DNA of 64,000 nucleotides from Labilithrix sp. Its GTDB lineage: Bacteria; Myxococcota_A; Polyangia; Polyangiales; Polyangiaceae. The notes beneath the pieces were generated by a model. The model was not told the DNA's origin and did no database searches. It saw only the letters and a program-made list of their open reading frames with translations. Positions 17,364 through 25,858 of the stretch are shown one piece after another. A program made the translations under genes and the position numbers. Numbering within the stretch: the stretch's first letter is position 1; every line of letters starts with the position of its first letter. The DNA is taken from contig JAHBWD010000003.1 of NCBI GenBank assembly GCA_019637175.1, positions 124,001 to 188,000 on the forward strand, written 5' to 3'.

Positions 17364-20339
17364 GTGAAGTCTTCCCTGATTCGCACCCGCCTCTCGCTCG
17401 CCGGCGCTCTCCTTCCCTTCGTCCTCGTCGCCTCGTGCAAGGACACCGAGCTGCCCGCTCCTCCGACGGAGACCGCACCGGTCCTGCTCCCCGGCGAGGT
17501 CTGCGACAAAGACAATCCGCAGCCGCTTCGCCTGACGTTCGATCCGCCGAGCGTCGTCGTCGCGCCGGGAGAGTCGCGCCCCGTGCGGCTGACGATCGAG
17601 CCCGACGCGTGCGAGCCGAACAGCGCGACGTTCGTCTCCGCGTATCCGCAGATCGCCGCCGCGCCGGAGACGGCCAAGTTCGATCTGCGTCACGCGACCT
17701 ACGACTTCAAGGTGGTCGGCGGTGAGATCGGGCGCACGACGATCACCGTCGCGATGGAAGGCGTGGACGACGACTACAAGCCGAAGGTCATCACGGGCGA
17801 CCTGCCGATCCACGTGCGCGATCGCGCGGCGCCGACGTGCGCCGCCGGCGAGACGAAGGAGCAGACGATGGGCCCCGCGAGCGAGACGCTCATCGGCCCT
17901 GGCTCGCTCGCCACGAGCTCGCTCGCGATCCCTCCGCCTGCGTTCACGCGCACCGACGAGTACATGCTCCCGTCGTTTCCCGCGTCGATCACGTGCGCGG
18001 GAGAAGATCTCACGGCGGAGCTGCCCGCGGCGGCCCTGCGCAAGCTCGGCCCCGCGGTCACGTTCGGCGCGAAGGCGCCCCTCTCGATGGCGAAGTCGCT
18101 CCGGCGCGAGGTCGAGCTCACGGTCCCGGTGAACCCGGCGGCGTTTCCTTCGGGCGCGCGCCTCCGGCACCTGCAGATCCTCTACAAGGGGCCGCGCATC
18201 AAGAAGGCGCGGCCGATCCCGGTCGCCAACGCGCGCGTCGAGGCCTTGGGCGACGGCTACGTCCTCAAGTTCCAGACGCCGTGGTTCGGGACGTACCAGG
18301 CCGCGGTGGTCGAGACCGCCGGCCTCGCGATGCGCTCGCGCAGGATCACGAACCGCGCCGTCATCGGCTTCTCGATGGGCGGCGGAGGCGCGGCCGTGTT
18401 CGGCATGCGCCACCACGACAAGTTCGACGCGATCGCTCCGCTCGGCGGGCCGAGCGACTGGACGTGGCTCCTCTGGTACCTCGAGAACAACGCGCTCGGC
18501 GGCTTCTGCCCCGCGGGTCAGACGTGCCCGAAGGTCGCGCCGAATCGCCACCCGATGGAGGAGACGTACGCGCACACGATGGACTTCGAGAACTGGTTCT
18601 ACCAGCCGGGCGGCGGCAACGGCGGCAACTTCCCGCGCTCGGAGTACGTGCAGATCTTCGAAGACCTCGCGCTCGCGATGGGAAATCCGAACGGCTCGAG
18701 CACCACGCCCGATCTGCTCCACATGGCGCTCGGTCCGAAGCGCAGCGATCCATGGATGACGGTGACCGACGCGGAGGCCGACGCGCGCGGCCTCCCGCGA
18801 GGCACCGACTGCTCGCTCACCGTCGAGCCGATCGGCGACGATCCCGACGAGGCGCGACAGAAGGAGATCGACCAGAAGTGCAAGGCGTACCGGTGCGATC
18901 CGAAGCACGCGTGGAAGGCGCCGGCGAACTACTTCGACGACGAATACAACCCCGACGGCACGCTGCCCGTCATCAGCTTCTGCGACGGCGCGCAGCTCGA
19001 GGGCGCGAGCCCGTACCGCAACCAGTGGGCGCCCGGCGGCAACAAGCCCGTCAACCTCGCGCTCGCGGTCGATCTCAACGACAACGGCATCCGCGACGAA
19101 GGCGAGCCGGTCATCCGCTCGGGCCACGAGAGCTTCGACGACTGCGGCGCCGACGGCCTCTGCAATCCGCAAGAGCCCGGCTACGACCCCGAGACCAACC
19201 CCGATCCGAACCAGGACGACTACGACTACCAGCTCAACCCGACGGGGCTCGAGGGCAACCACCGCCACGATCCCGGCGAGCCGTTCCGCGACTACGGTCT
19301 CGACGGCGTTCCCAACACGGCGACGCGTCACGTCGCGGGCGATCCGGGCGAAGGCGACGGGCAGTACACCGAGTCGGTCGGCCTCGCGAACTTCTACAAG
19401 AACGACGCGCACTCGATGCTCTCGCGGCGCGTGACCGACATCCCCGGCGGCCCCGTCACCGACGACGCGCTCCGGCGCATCGACGTGCTCTCCGACGGCG
19501 GCGTGCGCGACCTCTTCAACTTCGCGACGGTGGCCAACCACCTCACGGGTCAGATCCACGGCCGCCTCGGGCCGACGGGCCTGCCGCTGCGCAGCGTCTC
19601 CTATTACAACGGCTTCAACTTCATCCCCGGCCAGCCGGTGGATCGACCGCGAGACTTCAACCCGAGCCTCATCCGCTGGGCCGACGTCGCGAGCAACCCG
19701 AGCGTTCGCTACGGCGACATCGACGCGACGGAGAGCATGATCAAGGACGGCGACGGCCAGCACGTCGGCACCGCGCTCCAGCTCCTGCACCGCCTCATGA
19801 CCGCGTTCTTCTACGCCGGTCAGCGCTGGCCGAACGCGGATCGCCGCCTCGTCGAGGACTACAACGACGACAACGTCGCACAGCTCCCGGCGGAGTGCAG
19901 CGGGCTCAAGATCGGCACGTGCGAGAAGATGTTCACCGGGCCGCGCACCGGGCGCACCGGCCCGATCGCGATCTCGCTGCCGCCCGGCTACGCGCTCAAG
20001 TCGATGGTCGAGCAGAACGTCCGCTACCCCGTGCTCTACATTCTGCACGGCTACGGGCAGGATCCGCGCGACCTCAAGGCCGTCGCGATCTTCACCGACA
20101 ACTTCATGAACGTCGCCCAGCGCTCGTACGCGACGCGCCTCCCGAAGTTCATCATCGTGTACGTCGACGGCCGCTGCCGCGTGCGCGACGGCAAGCCGGA
20201 GTGCATCCGCGGCACGTTCTACATGGACTCCGCGCGACCCGACGGCCCGCAGCTCGACGCGTGGTTCGACGAGGTCACCGACTACGTCGACCAGAACTAC
20301 CGAACGATGCCGGCGAGCGACGTCGACATGCTCGACTGA
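17364..20339 (+). CDS. Lipoprotein esterase with circularly permuted alpha/beta-hydrolase halves
   Basis: 991 residues from GTG 17364. The lipobox is VASC-K (Cys 25, Lys at +2). Residues about 30-310 are beta-rich and unassigned. At about 335 the esterase nucleophile elbow appears as VIGFSMGGGGA (Ser 337), followed by DAIAPLGG. An Asp/Asn/Gly-rich middle (about 480-690) contains several calcium-loop-like stretches (for example DLNDNGIRDEGE). The N-terminal half of the same esterase fold occurs only at the far C-terminus: YPVLYILHGYGQ (His 895), IIVYVDGR, then DEVTDYVDQNYRTMPAS just before the stop. In ordinary esterase-D-like proteins these motifs precede GFSMGG. Function is a predicted surface ester hydrolase; the fold connection is inferred. 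Confidence 0.7.
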   Translation: MKSSLIRTRLSLAGALLPFVLVASCKDTELPAPPTETAPVLLPGEVCDKDNPQPLRLTFDPPSVVVAPGESRPVRLTIEPDACEPNSATFVSAYPQIAAAPETAKFDLRHATYDFKVVGGEIGRTTITVAMEGVDDDYKPKVITGDLPIHVRDRAAPTCAAGETKEQTMGPASETLIGPGSLATSSLAIPPPAFTRTDEYMLPSFPASITCAGEDLTAELPAAALRKLGPAVTFGAKAPLSMAKSLRREVELTVPVNPAAFPSGARLRHLQILYKGPRIKKARPIPVANARVEALGDGYVLKFQTPWFGTYQAAVVETAGLAMRSRRITNRAVIGFSMGGGGAAVFGMRHHDKFDAIAPLGGPSDWTWLLWYLENNALGGFCPAGQTCPKVAPNRHPMEETYAHTMDFENWFYQPGGGNGGNFPRSEYVQIFEDLALAMGNPNGSSTTPDLLHMALGPKRSDPWMTVTDAEADARGLPRGTDCSLTVEPIGDDPDEARQKEIDQKCKAYRCDPKHAWKAPANYFDDEYNPDGTLPVISFCDGAQLEGASPYRNQWAPGGNKPVNLALAVDLNDNGIRDEGEPVIRSGHESFDDCGADGLCNPQEPGYDPETNPDPNQDDYDYQLNPTGLEGNHRHDPGEPFRDYGLDGVPNTATRHVAGDPGEGDGQYTESVGLANFYKNDAHSMLSRRVTDIPGGPVTDDALRRIDVLSDGGVRDLFNFATVANHLTGQIHGRLGPTGLPLRSVSYYNGFNFIPGQPVDRPRDFNPSLIRWADVASNPSVRYGDIDATESMIKDGDGQHVGTALQLLHRLMTAFFYAGQRWPNADRRLVEDYNDDNVAQLPAECSGLKIGTCEKMFTGPRTGRTGPIAISLPPGYALKSMVEQNVRYPVLYILHGYGQDPRDLKAVAIFTDNFMNVAQRSYATRLPKFIIVYVDGRCRVRDGKPECIRGTFYMDSARPDGPQLDAWFDEVTDYVDQNYRTMPASDVDMLD

Positions 20340-20346
20340 CGGCGGT

Positions 20347-20706
20347 TCACTTCACGACGAGGGAGAAGTCGTCGTACACGGCGACTTCTCCGCCCTCGAT
20401 CACCGCGCGATACGTGCGCTGATCCGAGCAGAGCCCCTTGGGGCGGAGGAGCTTCCCCGTGCGCAGCTCGAAGACGTAGCCGTGCATGGGACACACGACG
20501 CAGCCTTTGTCTTCGAGCCAGCCCTCGGCGAGGCTCGCCCCCGCGTGGTTGCACGCGTCTTCGATCGCGTGAGCCTCGCCGTCGGTCCAGACGACGAGGA
20601 CGTCGAAGGGCGGGTGCTCGACCCTGATCATCCCCTTCTCCTGGAGCTCGGCGAGGGAAACGCGGGCGACGCACTTGCCGCCGAGGGAGCTCGCGAGGGG
20701 CGTCAA
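20347..20706 (-). CDS. Rieske-type [2Fe-2S] ferredoxin
   Basis: A 119-residue soluble protein with both Rieske cluster motifs, CNHAG (C-x-H) and CPMHGYVF (C-x2-H), about 17 residues apart as in NirD/BphF-type ferredoxins. It probably supplies electrons to an oxygenase or reductase not encoded nearby. Its TTG start at 20706 overlaps the stop of the LON-domain gene (TTGA), arguing for translational coupling in a four-gene operon with the folE-like and SDR genes. No ATG is available upstream of the conserved core, supporting the TTG start. Confidence 0.88.
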   Translation of the reverse strand: MTPLASSLGGKCVARVSLAELQEKGMIRVEHPPFDVLVVWTDGEAHAIEDACNHAGASLAEGWLEDKGCVVCPMHGYVFELRTGKLLRPKGLCSDQRTYRAVIEGGEVAVYDDFSLVVK

Positions 20707-21407
20707 TTGAGCACCCGATCTCCGTCGGTCTTCATCATGGCGCCGTGCTGGAGCGCGAGGTGGTTCAGCACCATCTCCACCCGCACGCGGGGATCGCGCT
20801 CCTCGAGCACGGCCTGGCGAGAGCTCGCGTCGATCACGAGCTGGTAGGCGCAGAGATCGGCGAGCTCGCCGGCGTCGTTGGTCTGCGGCAACGCGAAGGT
20901 GAAGGTCGGATCGTGACGCTTCACCTCGCCTGCGAACATCGTCGCGGCCGCGGCGAGCGCGGTGCGATCGTGCTCGGCGACGGGGTGCGGCAGATCGTCG
21001 AGCACGGTCGCGCGCGCGATGCGATAGGGCCGCCGCGCCGGATCTTCGGGTTCGTGCTCCTCGAGCAAGAGGCGCGCCTGCCCGCGCACGACGATGTTCG
21101 ATCGCCCGTCGGCGAGCGGCTGGTGCTCGACGACGATGCCGCCGCCGGCGATCGGCGCGATGCGCGGCCGGCCGTGCTCGTCTTCGCCGGCGAGGAGCTG
21201 CGCGATGACGAGCGCGCCGTGCGACGCGAGGCAGTCTTGGAGCATCGCGCGATAGCGCGGTTCGAAGACGTGTAGCGGCAACACCGCGTGGGGGAAGAGG
21301 ACGACTTGCGGCAGAGGAAAGATCGGGATCGCGTCGAGCGCGTCGACGAGGCGCCGCGTCGGCGCCGTGCCGCTGTCGATCTCCTCCTTGATTCGACGCT
21401 CGCTCAT
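20703..21407 (-). CDS. LON substrate-binding-domain protein
   Basis: 234 residues resembling the N-terminal substrate-recognition domain of Lon protease, without ATPase or Ser-Lys protease domains. The characteristic opening is IPIFPLPQVVLFPHAVLPLHVFEPRYRAML (read in parts), followed by the beta-rich PUA-like region and a helical C-terminus. Stand-alone proteins of this kind are common and of unknown role, possibly substrate adaptors. ATG 21407 lies 1 bp after the SDR stop, and its own stop overlaps the Rieske start. Confidence 0.85.
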   Translation of the reverse strand: MSERRIKEEIDSGTAPTRRLVDALDAIPIFPLPQVVLFPHAVLPLHVFEPRYRAMLQDCLASHGALVIAQLLAGEDEHGRPRIAPIAGGGIVVEHQPLADGRSNIVVRGQARLLLEEHEPEDPARRPYRIARATVLDDLPHPVAEHDRTALAAAATMFAGEVKRHDPTFTFALPQTNDAGELADLCAYQLVIDASSRQAVLEERDPRVRVEMVLNHLALQHGAMMKTDGDRVLN

Positions 21408-21408
21408 C

Positions 21409-22104
21409 TCAGGGACCGAACATCTCCACCGCGCTCGCGTTCATCGCATCGGGTGCGTCGAGCGCGAGGAACGTGACCGTGCGCGCGACGTCGGCCGGGC
21501 CCATGGCAGGGGAGAAGCCGCTTCCCTCCAGCATATCCGTGTCCACGGAGCCGGGCATCACGCACATCGCCTGGAGGCCCGTCCCGCGGAGCTCCTCGGC
21601 GAGCGACTTCACGAAGCCCACCGTTCCCCACTTCGCGGCGCAATAGGCGCTCTGGCCCTTGGTGCCGAGCGTCGACGAGATGCTCGCGACGGCGACGAAG
21701 CGGCCGATGCGCGCGCCGGCCTTCACCGCCGCGAGCATCGACGGGAGGAAGGCGCGGGCGACGAGGAAGGTGCCCTTGAGGTTCACGTCCACGACCTCGT
21801 CCCAGTCGGCCTCGCTCATCGTCGCGACGGACGCGCGGCGGACCACGCCGGCGTTGGGAACGACGACGTTGGGCGCGCCGAGCTCCTCGACGACGCGCGC
21901 GGCGGCCGCGCCGACCTGATCGGCGTGCGCGACGTCGCAAGGAACGACGAGCGCCCGCCGCCCCGCCCGCGCGACCTCCTCCGCAGCGCTCGCGAGCGTC
22001 TCGCGCGTGCGGCCGAGCAAGGCGACGTCGCAGCCGCGTTTGGCGAGATCGATCGCGACGGAGCGCCCGATGCCGCGGCCCGCGCCCGTGACGACGGCGA
22101 TCAC
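21409..22104 (-). CDS. Short-chain dehydrogenase/reductase
   Basis: A 231-residue classical SDR. It has the nucleotide loop TGAGRGIG, NAG in VVPNAGVV, catalytic serine in SISSTLG and the YCAAK active-site Tyr/Lys, followed by PGSVDTDM. It is an NAD(P)-dependent oxidoreductase. GTG 22104 is chosen because it overlaps the folE-like stop (GTGA) and places the Rossmann strand at the N-terminus. The partnership with a GTP-cyclohydrolase-like gene makes a pteridine substrate (sepiapterin/dihydromonapterin-reductase-like) a reasonable inference, not shown by sequence. Confidence 0.88.
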   Translation of the reverse strand: MIAVVTGAGRGIGRSVAIDLAKRGCDVALLGRTRETLASAAEEVARAGRRALVVPCDVAHADQVGAAAARVVEELGAPNVVVPNAGVVRRASVATMSEADWDEVVDVNLKGTFLVARAFLPSMLAAVKAGARIGRFVAVASISSTLGTKGQSAYCAAKWGTVGFVKSLAEELRGTGLQAMCVMPGSVDTDMLEGSGFSPAMGPADVARTVTFLALDAPDAMNASAVEMFGP

Positions 22105-22751
22105 GATCCGACCCCGACGGCGGCGTGGATCATCGAGAGCGAGGCCGACGGGCCGCGCACGGCGACGGTCTCGACGCGCGAGCCGAGCGCGCGCTCGCCA
22201 CGCGCGACCATGCACCCGTGGACGAGGACGATGCGACAGGCGACCCACTCGGGAGCGAGCGCGCGCTCGAGATCGTCGACGACCGACTCGCCGATGCGCT
22301 CCTGGAGCGTGAGCCTCCGCGCGTGCGCGTCGACGAGCGCCGCGAGCACCCCGAGCCCGACGATCGACTCGCGCGCGTGCATCGCGATCGTCGCGGTGCC
22401 CGTGGCGACCAGCAGATGGTGTGGACACGTGGTCGCGACGGGCACGTCGCGAACGACGACCAGACCGGCGGGGCCCTCGTGTCGAAGGACGCCCGCAGCG
22501 AGCAACGCGCGCGTGTCGACCGCATATCCTGCGCAGAGCTCGTCGATGTACGCGTCCGCCACGCGGGCGCCCGTGCCCACGAGCTCGGGCTCGACGGCGG
22601 GATCCCGGCCGATCGCCCGGAGGAAGGCGTCGATCGCACCGGCAGCGGCGTTTCGGTCGAGGGCCATGGCCCCGAAGCCTACCCCGGGTTTCACGCGGAC
22701 GCCGAGAAGAGGCCCGTCCGACGGTGCGTCAGTTGACGCAGTCTGGCGCAT
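22101..22751 (-). CDS. GTP cyclohydrolase I-like protein (FolE family)
   Basis: 216 residues with the FolE active-site region: zinc ligands in TTCPHHLL (Cys and His), the substrate loop LQERIGESVVDDL (Gln-Glu-Arg), and a third zinc ligand in VHGCMVARG. GTP cyclohydrolase I converts GTP to 7,8-dihydroneopterin triphosphate for folate or biopterin synthesis. It diverges from housekeeping FolE: the usual CEHH is CPHH, and the C-terminal segment after MVARG lacks the typical LxGxF/RxEFL tail. It may be a paralogue with a specialised role. ATG 22751 is used; an internal ATG at 22667 is an alternative start. Confidence 0.75.
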   Translation of the reverse strand: MRQTASTDAPSDGPLLGVRVKPGVGFGAMALDRNAAAGAIDAFLRAIGRDPAVEPELVGTGARVADAYIDELCAGYAVDTRALLAAGVLRHEGPAGLVVVRDVPVATTCPHHLLVATGTATIAMHARESIVGLGVLAALVDAHARRLTLQERIGESVVDDLERALAPEWVACRIVLVHGCMVARGERALGSRVETVAVRGPSASLSMIHAAVGVGS

Positions 22752-22790
22752 AGCGCGTCAATTCACTCACGGCGCCGGATCGACGCGTCC

Positions 22791-24869
22791 ATGCCGCGTC
22801 TGGAAGGTCGAGCCCTTGGCCTGCGAGCGCGGCCGGAGCCCCGAGGCACGACCATTGCTCTCAGCCACCGCGTGCGCTCGCTTCGCCTCCTTCTCGGTCT
22901 TGGCGCGCTTGGTCTCGGGGCGCTGCTCCTGCCGCGGTCGGCGGGGGCCACTCCCGTCCCCGAAGACCATCCGCTCTTCAAGCTGGTGGAGCGTGAGCGT
23001 GGGCCTTCGCGCTTCCTGACGCGAGCGCTCTCGTCGGGCGTCGTGATCGGCACGCCCCGACCGCCGGCGCTCGGCGCGCATCCCTCGGCGCTCGACTGCG
23101 AGCACGCCAAGCACGACATCCGTCTCGATCCGCGCACGGGCGCGACGACCGCGGTGCTCGATCTGAAGGTTCGCGCCAAAGGCCGCGCGCTCTCGAGCGT
23201 CGGGCTGTCGTTCGACGAAGGTCTCAGCCTCGGCTCGGTCACCGCCGACGGCAAGTCGGTGAGCGTGAGCGAGAAGGTGTACGCGCCGGCGCGCGTCGTC
23301 CAGCTCACGCTCTCACCCGCGCTCGCCGCGGGCGAGAGCACCGTCATCCACATCCCGTACGACGGCACGCTCTCCTGCGGGAGCTACCCCGACGGCGGCG
23401 GGATCCTCTGCACGAAGGGTCAGGACTTTTCGTACTTCGCCCATCAGTCGGTGATCCCGTTCGTCTACGACCCGGCGGCGCCCGAAGGCGCGGAGCTCGA
23501 CGCGATGACGCGCGACATCGTGCTCCGCGTGCCTTCCGAGATCGACGTCATCGCGACGGGCGAGCGGATGAGCGAGAGCATCGAGGGAGCTTCGAAGATC
23601 TCGACATGGGCCGTCGACCGTCCGCTCTCGCGGTCGCTCGGCATGTACGTCTTCGCGGGCAAGCTCGGGATGACGTCGGTGCCCGGGCGAAAGGTGCCGA
23701 CGACGTTCGTCTTCCCCAACCCCGAGATGCCGGTCGACAAGCGGCTCGTGCAATGGTCGACGCCGGTGCTCGACTTCGTCGAGTCGCTCGCCGGCGGGCC
23801 GCTCCCCTTCCAGCGGAGCCTCACGCTCGTCAGGCTGCCGGCGACGGTCGGCGATCCCGGCACGGCGACGTTCGGCATGACGCTCCTCTCGGAGACCTAC
23901 GCCCGCGCCGGCGACCTCATGCACGAAGAGACGTGGGCGCACGAGAACGCGCACCTCTTCTGGGGCATCGTCGTCCCCGAGGCGAGCGCGCAAGAGAGCC
24001 GCATGATGAGCGAGGGCCTCGCGACGCTCGGCGAGATCGACTACACGTGGGCGCATCACTTCGCGAATACCGATCGCGACAGCTACCTCGCGCGGAGGTT
24101 CGTCCCCATCGCGCTCGATCTGCGAACGCAAGGCAAGGCGCTGCCGCCGATCGCGCTCGCCGAGACCGACACTCAGCCCGACGGCTATCGCACGTCGGAG
24201 TACACGCTGTGGGCGTACTACAAAACGTCGGCGACGCTCGATCACCTGCGGGTCACGCTCGGCGACGACGTCTTCGCGAAGGGCCTCCGCGCCTACGTCG
24301 AACGATGCAGCTACGTCGGCTGCCGGCCGGCCGACTTCCGCAGCGTCCTCGAAGAGACGTCGGGCAAGGATCTCGGGCCCTTCTTCGAGCGCTGGGTGAC
24401 CGGATCGTCGCGGCCGAAGGTCTCGATCGGCTTCGAGCCGGTCGCGGGCGGCGCCGACATCGAGCTCTCCAAGGCCGACGCGACGCCGATGACGCTCGAG
24501 CTCTGGCTCCGCCTCGACGACGGTCAGCTCGTCAAGCGCAAGGTCGATCTCGGCGGCCGCACGACGCGCGTGCGCGTCGACACCGGCGCGTGGGTGCGGA
24601 GCGTGTCGGCGAGCCCGCGCCACGACGTGATGGTCGAGGCCGTCTCGACGATCCCGGGCGACCTCGATTTCGACGGAGAGACCGACGGCTTCGATCTCCT
24701 CCGGTGCACGCCGCTCGTGGGCAAGGCTTACAAGACGACGAGCGCCGTCGGGCTGTGGAACGTCGACGAGCAGTTCGATCCCAGGTGCGACGTGAACGGC
24801 GACCTGAGGATCGACGAGCAAGACATCACCGCCATCGCCGAGTCATTCGGCACGATGAGGTCGCGATGA
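22791..24869 (+). CDS. Secreted M1-like metallopeptidase with C-terminal dockerin-like module
   Basis: 692 residues. A hydrophobic signal segment (LRLLLGLGALGLGALLL) is near residues 31-50; GTG 22872 may be the true start. A beta-rich N-domain follows, then a gluzincin-type zinc site HENAH (residues 384-388) with a downstream MSEG glutamate, one residue later than the classical 18-residue spacing. The usual GxMEN exopeptidase motif is replaced by FGMTLLSE, so aminopeptidase activity is uncertain. At the C-terminus two calcium-loop repeats fit a type I dockerin: DLDFDGETDGFD (from about 624) and DVNGDLRIDEQD (from about 667). The stop overlaps the next start (ATGA), which encodes a cohesin-like lipoprotein. 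Confidence 0.8.
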   Translation: MPRLEGRALGLRARPEPRGTTIALSHRVRSLRLLLGLGALGLGALLLPRSAGATPVPEDHPLFKLVERERGPSRFLTRALSSGVVIGTPRPPALGAHPSALDCEHAKHDIRLDPRTGATTAVLDLKVRAKGRALSSVGLSFDEGLSLGSVTADGKSVSVSEKVYAPARVVQLTLSPALAAGESTVIHIPYDGTLSCGSYPDGGGILCTKGQDFSYFAHQSVIPFVYDPAAPEGAELDAMTRDIVLRVPSEIDVIATGERMSESIEGASKISTWAVDRPLSRSLGMYVFAGKLGMTSVPGRKVPTTFVFPNPEMPVDKRLVQWSTPVLDFVESLAGGPLPFQRSLTLVRLPATVGDPGTATFGMTLLSETYARAGDLMHEETWAHENAHLFWGIVVPEASAQESRMMSEGLATLGEIDYTWAHHFANTDRDSYLARRFVPIALDLRTQGKALPPIALAETDTQPDGYRTSEYTLWAYYKTSATLDHLRVTLGDDVFAKGLRAYVERCSYVGCRPADFRSVLEETSGKDLGPFFERWVTGSSRPKVSIGFEPVAGGADIELSKADATPMTLELWLRLDDGQLVKRKVDLGGRTTRVRVDTGAWVRSVSASPRHDVMVEAVSTIPGDLDFDGETDGFDLLRCTPLVGKAYKTTSAVGLWNVDEQFDPRCDVNGDLRIDEQDITAIAESFGTMRSR

Positions 24870-25399
24870 AGGCGCTCTTTGCCATCTCGCTCCTCGCCGC
24901 GCTCGCGCTCGGCGCTCCCGCGTGCTCGTCGGGCGGACCGAGCGGCGAAGCGCCCGTCGGTCCGCTCGTCTTCGCGCCCGAAGCGGCGACGGGCGGCGCC
25001 GTGGTGTTCCTCGCGGCGCGCCCGGTGCTCGGCGATCGTCTCGCCTTCGACGTCGTCGCGCGAGGCGCGCCTCAGATCCACGGCGCCGCCTTCAGGCTCA
25101 CCTGGGATCCGGAGGCGCTCGCGTTCGTGAGCGCGGAGCGAGGCGAAGTCTGGTCGAAGCAGGTCCTCGCGCTCGCGAAGGAAGGCGCAGGCGGTCAGCT
25201 CGCGATCGCGTGGACGGAGAAGGGCATGAGCGGCGCGGTCGACGCGACCGAAGACAAGATCCTCGGCACGGTGACCTTCGACGCGCGCGGGCGGAAGGCC
25301 TCGTCGGTCGGCTTCAAGATCGAGCGCTCGACGCTCGTCGACCGCAAGGGCGCTCACCTGCCGGTGACGTGGCGCGGCGGCTCGATCGCGGCGCGTTGA
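24866..25399 (+). CDS. Cohesin-like domain lipoprotein
   Basis: 177 residues. The lipobox is APAC-S (Cys about 20), followed by one compact beta-sandwich domain. The pattern resembles a cohesin: GDRLAFDVVA, then IHGAAFRLTWDPEALAFVSAERGE, an Ile-Ala-Trp strand, ILGTVTFDARG and a closing strand KIERSTLVDRKG (given in parts). In cellulosome-type systems cohesins bind calcium-loaded dockerins. Here the partner would be the peptidase encoded immediately upstream, whose stop overlaps this start by four bases. The lipid anchor would hold the partner at the cell envelope. The cohesin assignment is by eye and could instead be another immunoglobulin-like fold. Confidence 0.65.
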   Translation: MKALFAISLLAALALGAPACSSGGPSGEAPVGPLVFAPEAATGGAVVFLAARPVLGDRLAFDVVARGAPQIHGAAFRLTWDPEALAFVSAERGEVWSKQVLALAKEGAGGQLAIAWTEKGMSGAVDATEDKILGTVTFDARGRKASSVGFKIERSTLVDRKGAHLPVTWRGGSIAAR

Positions 25400-25401
25400 T
25401 C

Positions 25402-25836
25402 TCAGTTGAGGAGCCGCTGCTTGACGCTCGCGCCGATCGGCTTGCGGCCGGAGAAGCCCTCTTCGAGCGCGTGATAGAACGCGCACTCGCTCTCGCCGTA
25501 CTTCCAGCAGAGCCAGACGAGCTTGCCGTCGACGGTGCCGTAGAAGTCGAGGAGGCCGATGCGCGGATCCTTGAGCACCGCGCCCGTCTCTTCGACCTCG
25601 CGCCAGCCCGCGCGATACGCCTCGATCTGCTCGACGAGCGTGCGCTTCATCGTGCGAACCTCGATCGGATCGGCGGGATCGAGCACGATGCGCTCGGGCA
25701 CGTCGCCGAGCTCGCGGCCGAGGCGCATCAACGTCGCCTCGATCTCGTCGCGCCGTTCGAGCTGGCGGCCGACGAGCTCCGAGAGGCGCGGCACGAGATC
25801 ATTCACCGCCTCGAGCGTGAAGACGCGCCGATCCAT
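25402..25836 (-). CDS. DUF2203-family protein
   Basis: 144 residues. A helical N-terminus (FTLEAVNDLVPRLSELV) leads into a conserved core GLLDFYGTVDGKLVWLCWKYGESE followed by a FYHALEEGFSGRKP ending (read in parts). This matches the small DUF2203 family, whose function is unknown. It is soluble with no signal peptide. It is last in a five-gene minus-strand run after an FtsX-type permease (22 bp gap) and converges with the cohesin-like gene only 2 bp away. Confidence 0.7.
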   Translation of the reverse strand: MDRRVFTLEAVNDLVPRLSELVGRQLERRDEIEATLMRLGRELGDVPERIVLDPADPIEVRTMKRTLVEQIEAYRAGWREVEETGAVLKDPRIGLLDFYGTVDGKLVWLCWKYGESECAFYHALEEGFSGRKPIGASVKQRLLN

Positions 25837-25858
25837 CGAGAAAATCCTACCACGTCGC

